Shown here: positions 54,434 to 64,000 of the stretch, in pieces
How positions within the stretch are numbered: the stretch's first letter is position 1
Layout: each line of letters starts with the position of its first letter
Source: Cercophora sp. LCS_1
Lineage: Eukaryota; Ascomycota; Sordariomycetes; Sordariales; Lasiosphaeriaceae
Assembly (NCBI GenBank): GCA_036250225.1
Contig: JAPZLL010000005.1
Span: forward strand, 558,001-622,000
Length of the DNA: 64,000 nucleotides
Direction of reading: 5' to 3'
Notes under the pieces: generated by a model
What the model saw: only the letters and a program-made list of their open reading frames with translations
The model's database searches: none
What the model was told of the DNA's origin: nothing
Translations under genes and position numbers: made by a program

Positions 54434-55308
54434 CTTGTAACAAAGGTGCCAGCGGGGTGCCGGCGACGCTTCCCAATCGCGGGACAGGGATAGGCGTTGA
54501 AAGGAGTATTGTTCCGCGGTTTATCTCAGCCACCCAAATTCTCCCGGGACTATGGCATGGCTGGCTGGGCGCAACTGTCGGTGTGGAGTCTGAAGAGCTC
54601 CTAGAGAATGCAAAGGTGGCAACGAGATGGAGTGCTCGGCGTCGTCGCTCGCATTCCTCGATACGTAGACTTGGCGGTCGTGTCTTGGAGGCTTTCGCGA
54701 TGCGCCCCTGTCAAATCTCGACAGCGGTCTGTCACCTTGTCAACGGTACCTTGCGTCGCCAAGAGCGTCACAAAGAATTGAAGGAACGGCTGGACAAAAA
54801 CAAGATGTGAACGAAGCAGAGAGCTGCTTCAACAACAAGCAAAAAACCATTGCGACAGGAAAATGGAAAACCGGCACAAGCCATTGGCACATAGAGTCGG
54901 GGCAGGGTCAATTTGGCTTGGTGCCAAGCCCTTGATCTTCACACGACCCCGGATCAGAGGCAAAGTCTTGGCACGACTGCGAGGGGAAGGAGAAATAGGG
55001 GACACGGTGGACAGTGTCAGCCTGTCAGAGCGGCGCCTGTCCGGGTATTTTACGCGCATAGATATCGAGCTGGATGTACCCCGCTTTCACTGCAGATAGG
55101 GACCACCGTCCGCTGGAAAACGCATGTAGATCGAGTGTTCCCTTGCTTGGGAGACGGCGCCATTTCTTACAAGAGGCCCTTGAGAAGGGACCTACCAAAC
55201 ACCTGAACATACAAGAACATTAAGGGCAGAACCTGCGCTTTGAGCCCGCCAAAGTCGTCCAATCCAACTGGTATCCTTTCTTCCTATTACCAATACGGAC
55301 TCCCGTAT
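54434..55308. other. GH47 promoter and BCK1 3' region
   Basis: About 875 bp between two leftward genes. AT-rich sequence near 55300-55330 follows the BCK1 stop. No further feature. Confidence 0.4.
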
Positions 55309-58300
55309 TTAATAAGTTCCCCTAATTTTCGCACGCAAATCTGTATCCAAAAAGCTGAAATTTGGATCCAGCTCGCAGAAAGGATGCTGCGAAAGTAGCA
55401 CATCTGCAGTCGGCCGCTCCGTCGGGCTCCTGTTTTTCTTGTCAGCTCATTTAGCACTACAAGGGGCCAGGGTGGCTTACACTGTGAAACAATCCAGCAT
55501 AAACGCAATCGCAATCGGTGAGATCTCCTCCCTGATCTCGTCAGGGATTGGTGGCGTCTCACCGTTTGCGATCTTGTAGATGGCGCCGACTGCCTCCTCC
55601 TTGCTCCACGGCCTGCGCCCTGCGAACATCTCTAAGACTACGCAGCCTAGTGACCAGATGTCCACCTTGGCGCTGTAACCCTCGCCTTGGCTTCTGATTA
55701 CCTCGGGCGCCATCCAAAAGACGCTGCCTTGCATCGAGTTTGTCTTGTCATTGCCGTAGATGTTATCCGTCTTCTTGCTGATACCGAAGTCGCTGATCTT
55801 GCAAGTCCCGTCCACGTCCAGCAGGATGTTGTCTGCCTTCAGATCTCTGTGCAAGATACCTTCCCGATGTAGATATGCCAGACCGGACAGTGTTTGTCTT
55901 GTAAGTGAGGCAACCACAGGCTCCTCAAACTTTCCGTGTTTCCTCAAGCACGATCCAATCGAGCCACCAGAGATGTACTCCAAGAAGATGGAGATGCTTG
56001 TTTCCTTCCGCTCGCATCCAAGGTACTGCACAATATTGACATGGTCAAGATGCTGCATGGTGTCAATCTCTTGGTCCAGTGCTGCTACAAGCTCCTGCAT
56101 TTTCTTCTTGTCACCTTGTGCCGCCTTGGGATTGACCTCGACTTCCTTGACAGCCAAGAACTCTCCTGTTGTAGCATTCATACCGAGATAGACACGACCA
56201 AAAGTGCCCTTCCCGATGAGCTGGCCCTTGAACCAGCGGAATGTTGTCTGCCGCTTGGGGAGGTTATCTCTATTCTCCTGACCGGGGAGACTGTCCTGGG
56301 GCACCGTGGTAAGGCCCATGCTCGCCATGTTGAACGAGTCCCGCCCAGGCTGAACCTGCATGATGTGATGACCAAACATTTTTGTGCTCTTGCGTCGCAT
56401 GAGGTTGCTTTGGTTTTGGTTGCTGGCACCGGCGCTGGCGCTAGCAGCACGCGCCGCAGGCCCGATTTGCCCTGCAGTTTGTGTGTACCGCTTGTGTGCC
56501 TCATGCGCGCCACGAGCAACTTCTCTGATGGACTTCATGCGGCCTAGGCCCCCTGACCGTCGCACACTACGCTGGGCCAGAGACTGCATGGAGACAGGGC
56601 GGGACTCCAGCGCTTTGAGGGTCGACTCATCGGAGCCGAGCGTGTCGCTTTCATTATTGAGGAAGGATATCCGATTACCAGACATGCTTGGGAGTGCGGG
56701 AAGTTGAGGGACCTGGGAAGACTTGGAGACGTGAGGTGCTTGCTGCTCCGCCTGGGTCTCGTCGCCTTCAGCGATTGGCGACGGCCCACTGTCCGGTTCA
56801 ACACCCTCCTCCAGTACCGGCTGGTCGACGTCAAGGTTAGGGAAGAAGTCCTCGAGGTTGTTGATGAGCGCGTCGGTAGGAGGACGGTTGGCCCACACGT
56901 CTTTCTCAATGAAGGACTTGCGTCGGTTGAGCTTGTTCTGCTGTTCCTCTGACTCCCAACCTTCAGACCGGGGAGTGCCAGGGGTTCTCCTCTGCGAGGA
57001 CCGCGAGCTCCGCACACTCGTATCGTCCTCGTCGTCTCCCGCCGGCGTCCTTGCTCCCACGCTGGACTGGGGCGATACAAACGCCACAGACATGCCCTTC
57101 TTGGAGCGCGTGTTGAGCTTTGGTAGGTTTGGCCGCTTACTGTTGCCGTCTGAATCACCGCTTTCATTATCTCCCTTGGTGCCGGCTGAGGCCTTACCCT
57201 TGCTCCCCGGGCGCGCCGCAATAGGGATGGCAAATAGGCCGTCGTCCGAATCATCGCCCGAGTCATCGGCCTTGACGCTCGGCTTGCTGACCAGCGTCGA
57301 CGACTGCGAGAAGCGAACCTCGTTCTCCTCAAAGTCGACGTCCGGGCCGTGCGACTTGCGTCGGGCGCTCGGCTGCGTGGTGAATGACCCGCTCGGCCGC
57401 CTGCGAGAGCTAGGACTAACATCTCCCGGCGAAGGGGCACGTGCTATTTGATGCATCTTAGCCTCTGTTCCAAGATGTGATCGGTTGAGGCTAGAGAATT
57501 GTTTTCCGCCGAAATCATCGCCGTTGGCGCTTGGACCGAGCAACGGGGTCCCGCCCGGCGAGTAGTCCGGAACAAGGAATGGCACATTCTTCAGGCTCCA
57601 CGTCGTGGCGCCCGGCGATCCTGGTGCTGGTCCTGCCCGCGGACTACCTCCGCCTGAGCCAGATCGCGTACGCTGCCCAAAGCCAACGGTCGACATGGCT
57701 CCCTTACCTCGCTCTCCGGCTTCCAGACCTTGCACCGGCGCTGAAGCAACTCTGCTCGGCGATATACCTCTCGATCCGCTGGCCACCGGGTGACCAATGC
57801 CGCCCATTCGCCCGCCCATGCCGACCAAGAGCCCGTGGATGCCCCCGGAGGGAGGTGGTCCCGACGGCAAAGTAGGCCGCCTCCTGGACTTCTCAAACAT
57901 CTCCTCGCGCAGGTCACCCGAGCCTCGTTTCTGGTGGCCTCCCTCGATCGATCCCTGGCTCGCGCGCATCGCATGGCCGGTCCGCTTGCTCAACGAGTTG
58001 GCCTTGATCAGGGTCGCGGAGGGGTCGCCAGGGGGGGCTGGTGCCTTTCGCTGCGGGAACAGGTTGTCGGGCTTCTTGTCCTCGAATGGAGAGTGTCTTG
58101 GCTGGTCAAAGTCAACGTTTCTCCCGACGATACCGTAATTTGGATCATTTGATGGGCTTGTCTCCTTCGCAGCCGCGGCGCCCTTGCGCTTGGCCAAGTA
58201 TTCCTGCTGTTTTCGTAGCTGCTCGGCCCTGTACTCGTTTGCCTCGCTGGTCAGTATCTTCTCGTCCTTTTCCTTGCCGTTGATCGTGTTCTGCCGGGAC

Positions 58301-60558
58301 GTTGGGGGTGACGAGCTTGACCGCTGGCGCTGCCCATTGAGTCTGTTATACGTCTCCTCGTCCATAGGCGCTCCCGGAGACAGGTAGCTGGACGAGGCGG
58401 GCCCCATGCCCGGACGTGGTGCCCCTCCCGGGCGCACAAACAGCTTCAAGGCGCCGGTGGCATCTGCCTTTAGCTTTTTATTGGCTAACAGTTTGATGTC
58501 ATCGAGTGGCTCTTCGTGTTCAAACTTGCCCAATTCCGTCACGTAGATCTGAGCGCCTTCGCTGTCGGGTAAGCCGAGGTTAATGCACACCAGCTGCCGC
58601 AGGTCCGCAGCCGTTTCGACCTCGGTGACATCAACCATGCGGTAATTCCAGCAGTCCGCCGTGGCCAGGATGAAGGTTCGGACGCCACCGGCCCGTTTGA
58701 CCCGCAACGAGGACGCGTAGCCATGGTCCTGCGCGCTAGAACCGGGGCGCTCGAGCGACGTTTCGCTCGCAAAGCCCGCACGACTCCCGAGCATGCCCTG
58801 CTTGAAGCTGATGGCGGGGCTTGTGGGGGATTCCTGGTCGTCTGGAGACGGAAGTCCTCCCTCTTCCTTCTTCTTCTTCCGGGACAGGAAGGAAAGGAAC
58901 GAGCCGGTTCCCTTTGCACTGCCCGGCGGATCTGTGCCTGCGCTCCGGTCGCCACCATCCTGCGGCGAGGGTCGGCCGCCGTCCTGTCCGTATCGTCGAC
59001 TGTTGCTGTCCGCGGCACGGGCTGCGCTGATCATCTCGGCGATATTCATGCCATTCTTCAACATAGCTGCCGCTTCTGCCGGAATGCCGGAGCCGTAGAT
59101 GGCTGCATTGGAGGACACCGAATCGGTGCTGCCGCGTGAGCGATGGCCGAACTTGCTACCGTGCGGGGATGCCGACAAGTTGCCGGCAGTGGACGAGGCT
59201 AGCATTGCAGACGAGGGGTTGGGGCTGCCACCTGGACTATCCCTTCCGGGGCCGCGGAACGCACCTTCTCCTGACTCGCTGGCACTAGGGCTGTGGCGGC
59301 GGCTGCTGTCAATCTCCAGATTCTTCATGATGTTTCTGTGGTCCGAGCCGGAAGTCATGGTGCTGCCCAGCGTGGGCATTGTCGTCGCTCGCGACTGCGA
59401 AAACCGCCGTCCGCTGAAGCCTGGGCCGGGCGCCTTGATGGGGGTCTGTGTGGTCGGGGCGCCGTCGTCAGTCTCCATTGTGACCTCCCAGCGAAGATCA
59501 CGACTTACATTCGGGGAATCAGCAGAGTCCGGGCCGGCACTTGGGGGAAGATTGTTGCCGGCGGATTCCTTGCGAGAGTGGCCTACCGCAACCTTGGACG
59601 GATCCACGGGTCGACCGGTGACGATACTGCGAATCAGACGTCGCATTCTCTTGCCCTCTTCTCTTTCCTTGGGCTGATCCCAGCCGGTCCCGCTCCTGGT
59701 ACACTGGGCAGCTAATACGGGATACACTTGCTGGTGCATCATACCAAAGTTACCACGGCCACCGTGGCCGTGCCCCAACTCGAGGAATTGAGCACCGTGA
59801 AGATTGAGGATCTTGAAGGTCTCCTGCCAGTCTCGGGAAAATTGATTTGCCTGCAGCCACAGCAGGACCTTGTCCATAGGCCACACGGACGCCATCTCAG
59901 GCGGGATGACCGAGGCGTTGCTAGCAGTCGACGCTCCACGATTCCCCGCGGCTTGAGGCCAGAGACGGTCCCGATTTGAGTGATCGTCTAGAGGCGTACT
60001 GACCGCCCCATTCTCGTCAGCCAGCCCGAGGCCTGGAATACCAACTCCTTCGCCGTATGTATCTCCCTGGGGTATATACGTTGCACTCATCTGCTCACTC
60101 GGAGGAGGAGGCGGGGGTAAATGCAAAGTTGCGCCCGAAGATGCTGCAGCGGCGGCAGCCGCGACAGCCTGAGCATGCAACTTGGGGTTGTATGGCTGTA
60201 CGCCGCCAGGACCCCCCGCCCCGCCCGGCGGCGGCGGTGGGATGTTGAAGGCCGTCCGGCCGTCGAAGGTGCGTCCCCAGGCGGTCTGCCATGGCGCATT
60301 CCCTAGCGCGCTCGGAGGCGGAAGGGCACTGGAAGGAAAATTGCCTCCCGGTGGCGGCCCGGGAGGAGGGGGGAGGAGGACACCGCCGACGGTTCCTGGG
60401 GCTGTCGGGTAGCGTGGCGGCGGGGGAGGGATCGAGAGGATATTGTTCATGCCACCACCACCTCCTCCTCCTCCACCAGGTGGTGGCGGCGACATGGGCG
60501 GCGGGGGAGGAGGCACGGCGAAGGGCCGCGTCCCATCTCTCTGCCCGTTTTGGAACAT
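55309..60558 (-). CDS. BCK1: Bck1-type MAP kinase kinase kinase, cell-wall integrity pathway
   Basis: Serine/threonine kinase that activates the Mkk1/2-Slt2 type cascade downstream of protein kinase C. Exons 60558-55481 and 55429-55309 give 1732 aa. The first 160 residues are poly-Pro and poly-Gly (for example PPPPPPMSPPPP). A SAM-like domain lies at about 222-300 (VWPMDKVLLWLQANQF). A Ras-association-like domain lies at about 626-712 (RTFILATADCWNYRMVD). Long Ser/Pro-rich linkers lead to the kinase at about 1437-1710: GKGTFGRVYLG, catalytic Lys in LAVKEVEV, HRDLKADN, DFGIS, GSVFWMAPE and DIWSLGCVVLEM. The last exon adds DCFTVSPTERPTADVLLSQH and a C-terminal tail; it is missed if the GTAAGC intron (55430-55480) is ignored. 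Confidence 0.95.
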
Positions 60559-61837
60559 GCTGGCCAGACGTGCGTTTGTGCAAGCCGGCGACGGAGGTTA
60601 TCGGGCGCCGCGCTCGAGGCGGGCGGGGCGGGGGAATCCACTCGCGATCCGTGTGTGTCAGTTGCTCGATGCTATCGCAAGCTGGGATGAAAGAACAAGT
60701 GAAAGTCCTGACAGCAACAAAGGATATGGCTTTGAGAAGTTGCCTAGTCGGTTGTTGGAATGGGCGCGCTTGTAGTTTTTTACTAGAAAACGGCGCCGTT
60801 ACTTGCTGGAGCCGGTAGGTGGAGGCAACCAGGCAGGCCCGCACGAGTTATACGAGCTTTTGTGGATGGCGATAGCCGACTACTGCGTCGAGTGAGGTTG
60901 GCGAGGCTGGATGGAAGAAGCTTGCTGATACCAGGCGCGGGCGCGGAAACGGGCGCAAAACTGTCAGCGCATCGATCGCAAACCCGAGAGCAGTGTGGTT
61001 CAAAACGGGATTGTGAGGCCCGCAGATGGCGATGGCCGCGAGCTGGGTAGGGATGGATTTACGGCCTCGAAAGGCTGCTACCCGCCAACGAATGTCAGGA
61101 GGACGGCCTTCTCTGCTCGTGCGGTGAAGGAGGGTGAGAACCGTCTTTGTATGGTCATCGCTGGCGGCACCGCGCTTTGGGTCGTTGGCTGGATACCGTG
61201 CTTGCACTGCAGCAGCTGCACCACCCTCTGCACCATGTTCCTTTGGCACCATATTGGTCGAATGAGACAGCGGGGGTCCAAGCTCTCTGCCGCGGGCCCA
61301 ACCAGGGACCAGCTTGAGCCGGCAGCAGGGGGCTGGCGGTTGACCATCCAGGCGCCCCACAAAAAAACAACAAACGCTGAAATCACCCGATAACTTGGTC
61401 AACACGAATTTCTACCAAACCTCGAAGATATGTGTTGCTCGGTTCCAGTGTCTTTGCTGGGTCTTCAAGCTTGCATCGTTTTAAGTAAGAGTGCGTCAAC
61501 CGCAATACTGCACCCGCCTCTGGTTGAGGGTGAAGCACAGGACCGCGTTAATGTAAACATCCTTCCGTCACCCGCTCTGCAGTCAAACCGTTCCACAAAG
61601 TTGGGGTTGAGTGGATTTGCGACCAGGATTCTTGCTCATCGGCTTCAACGTTTCACAATTCCGCAACAAGCGGTGCCTGGTGCCAGGATCGCGTCCATTA
61701 GTACCCAAGTGTTATTTACCGGTCCTCCATGTCTGAGTTACAAGAAACTGTGGTCTCGCCAACCAACTCCGTCTGCAAATGCGCCGAACAAGGTAACATC
61801 GCCTAGCCTTCCCAAACGACCGCGCTGTGAACCAGAA
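60559..61837. other. BCK1 promoter and 3' side of the GH5 gene
   Basis: About 1.28 kb between two leftward genes. Frames 60848-61405 (minus) and 61430-62041 (plus) have no recognisable domains; the latter overlaps the GH5 gene antisense. No regulatory element could be assigned. Confidence 0.4.
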
Positions 61838-64000
61838 TCACATTACAAGACAATTACCCCATCCACCCTGATTGCACTGGTCGTAATACCCGCCGTCCTC
61901 GGCCACCGGAACACCATCCCCGTTCACCTTCTTGACAACCCCGGTGATGGTGATCTTCTGCTCGCCGTCGCCGTGCCACCACCGCAGGCGTTGAATCAAC
62001 ACTGTCTCATCCTCGTCGCTACTTATCTCCCATTTACCTGAGCTAGTTTCCACGACGCAAGAGTCCTTCGGGAAATGATACTCGGGGAGAAACACCACTG
62101 TTGGATTCTCCACATCTGGCGCACTGGGGGCTTGGATTATCATACTAAACTGATACCTCCTCAGATCGAATGTGTAGTTCGTGATTGTCCCGGCGGTAGT
62201 GATCGGCGCGGGTCGAATGTAGGCTTCGGCAGCTCGATATCCGGGGTTAGCCGTCAGCTCAGGCTCACGGGAGGCCCTTTCAGATGAGATTGACGGAGTC
62301 GTGAGAGTGCGCTTTAGATTGGCCGGCGTCACGCTGCTGTCATCGTCAAGCTCCTTCTTTGGTTGCATACCTGATGCGGTGGTAGCAGTTTTGAGGAGAG
62401 AGGGCGTCGACTGATTGAGGTCCGGCGTTCGGGGTATCGGAGAGAGAGGAAGCAGTTTGTCGTCGACGGAAAAGATGGAGAGATCTTCGCCATTCCATTG
62501 GTCACCTCTTTCATGGTTGTTCTACGAGGTTGTTAGTCACACCATTCTTGTCGACCTGTTCGCCCGCACACATACCCCCGTCATGTATAACCACAAGGTA
62601 TAGCCCTCCAAACCAGCGTTTTCCACACCGTAATGATTGGCGTCCATAGCCGCTGATTGGCTGGCATAGTCACCCGTTTTATACGCATACTTGTCGTCCA
62701 TATCGTACGGGATCCCGAACTCCGTCATGATACAGGGGTGGTTGCCAATGAAGTCAAGCCCCTCTTGCCTCATGGCCGCGTGCTGATCCCGGAAGCAGTT
62801 CCGGATTGCAGTCTCGCCAACTTTGATCGCAAAGCCTGGGTGCCAGTACCGCCCTCTGAGCACACCCAGAACATCGACATTCCATGTCCTGTTCCATTTC
62901 TTTGTCATGAGCGTAATCCCATCGTACCAGTGCGGTGCGTAGACTATAAGTGGATCATCACCGTCCGGCGTTCCCTTGATTTTGGGCGGCAACTCCATGG
63001 TAGGTCCTTGAAGAAGTATAATGGCATTCTTATGGTGCTCACGAATCGAGTCGCGATATAACCTGAAGAAATCCATAAAGAAGTTGTCTGTGAAGTAGTT
63101 GTAGTCGATATGATCGCCGTTGGATGGTCGCTTCCCAAAATAGTCCTTTTTGAGCAGCGTGTCATTTGATGGGTCCCAAACCCCGTGTTGAGCCCAAATG
63201 CACTCCCCGAGCTTCCACCCAGGGTCCCGCTTCCAGCCATAGCGAGAATCGTCATACGCCTCCGGTAGCCACGCTATCTCGCCGTGCGGATCGATCAACG
63301 ACCGCCCAACCTTGTAGGGACCCATCCCACCCATATCCCACGTGTCAACCTCCACGGCGCGTCCTGACCCTGTGAGGATCGTCTGCCATATTGTAGGGCA
63401 AGTTCCCTTCTTCAACGCCTGCTCTTTCGGAATGACACTGATATCCTCGTACGCAGTCATGCCCTTGTTTGGTTCGTTCAAGCTCTCCCACCCAAAGACA
63501 ACGTCGTTCTCAATGTCACCGGCCTCGTGTATCCGTTTTGCCAAATGAGCACATGCCCCGATAAAGTGGCCTTGAAGGTAATCCTGTATGTTTATGCCGT
63601 TGATGATACATTTTGGCGCGAACTCCTTGCCAGCGAAAAATAACGTGAACATGGTGGCTGCCGCAAGGCGGTAGTAGTTGGTCGACCAGATCATCTTTGG
63701 AAAGTTTTCCACTTCGGGGTAGGTGTTGTGGACGATCGCGGCCTCTGTCGCGGCGAAACTCTGCGGGTTGAGACCCGCCGCGTAAAGCGTCCACATCGGA
63801 GCCCCTGAGCCGCCCGAGAATCGGGACCACTGCACATGGTCAAGTTAGCTGTGCCCATCTCGTGAGCAAGGATGCGGCCTACCACGTCCTGGTGGGGATC
63901 CATGAAGATGTAAAACCCATAATCTTTGGCCGCCCTCAAGATATCAATGGTGTGTTGAATCCATTCCTCGTCATAAATTCCAGGCCCCGCTGCCTCGATC
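61838..64000 (-). CDS. GH5 glycosidase, subfamily-12-like (steryl-beta-glucosidase / glucocerebrosidase), partial
   Basis: Resembles fungal EGCrP2/Sgl1, which hydrolyse ergosteryl- or ceramide-linked glucose; specificity here is inferred. The N-terminus lies beyond the window. Visible exons are 64000-63883, 63829-62576 and 62521-61838. The barrel shows YGFYIFMDPHQDVWSRFSGG, the acid/base Glu in FGWESLNEPNKG, and the nucleophile Glu in CIMTEFGIPYDMD. YTLWLYMTGNNHERGDQWN closes it across an intron. A C-terminal beta-domain follows a Ser/Thr-rich linker (EAYIRPAPITTAGTITNYTF, VVFLPEYHFPKDS), as in the GH5_12 group. Two introns of 53 and 54 nt have good branch boxes. No signal peptide or membrane segment is in the visible part. 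Confidence 0.9.

Noticed and set aside
56544..57440. 298-codon minus-strand frame rich in Arg/Ser
   Set aside because: Alternative frame within BCK1 on the same strand; composition is that of a frame-shifted low-complexity linker.
60095..60844. 249-codon minus-strand frame over the BCK1 start
   Set aside because: Out-of-frame translation of the poly-Pro/Gly encoding region.

Overview
The window is a 64-kb piece of nuclear chromosome from a filamentous ascomycete, most likely a Sordariomycete. The evidence is dense genes on both strands and short introns (mostly 45-100 bp) with GT..AG ends and a CTAAY/CTGAC branch box 8-15 nt before the acceptor. It also includes several fungus-specific families: a DIM-2-type DNA methyltransferase, the DASH subunit Spc34, Fig1, a nuclear ATP9 whose leader closely resembles the Neurospora type, and a Bck1-type MAPKKK. 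No tRNA, rRNA, CRISPR array, plasmid feature or intact transposon was recognised. I support 23 protein genes, most rebuilt by joining exons in consistent phase; all assignments rest on recognising sequence families, not on searches.

Layout. 1-2596: no gene seen. 2597-7641: RRP6 (-) and MDM35 (+) diverge, followed by a small two-helix membrane protein (+). 7673-15243: GPI1 (+), tubulin cofactor C (+), MED9 (-) and cofactor-independent phosphoglycerate mutase (+). 17156-17719: ATP9 (-). 19483-29050: a MYST/SAS2-like acetyltransferase (-), a large probable mitochondrial protein of unknown function (+) and the DIM-2 methyltransferase (+). 30329-34914: a secreted CBM19-like protein (+), SLD2 (-) and a RING E3 (+). 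36299-43752: RPN3 (-), TAF12 (-) and a conserved phospho-rich protein (-). 46347-50556: SPC34 (+), a FrnE/DsbA-like oxidoreductase (-) and FIG1 (+). 51534-64000: a GH47 alpha-mannosidase (-), BCK1 (-) and a GH5_12-type glucosidase (-) cut by the window end.

The genes are mostly core housekeeping and signalling functions: RNA decay, GPI-anchor synthesis, tubulin folding, transcription, glycolysis, ATP synthase, chromatin and DNA methylation, replication, proteasome, kinetochore, mating/Ca2+, ER glycan trimming and cell-wall signalling. There is no operon or biosynthetic cluster. The most interesting points are: (1) a short two-helix membrane-protein gene ending only 31 bp before GPI1, with a retained-intron form whose stop overlaps a candidate GPI1 start; (2) paired ACGCGT (MCB) boxes, one pair a perfect 11-bp inverted repeat between SLD2 and the RING gene, the other upstream of the DNA methyltransferase; (3) unusual gene structures, including a GC-AG intron in RRP6, a 6-nt last coding exon in ATP9, and an intron splitting the CPWC active site of the DsbA-like enzyme. 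I did not find a clearly new multi-gene system.
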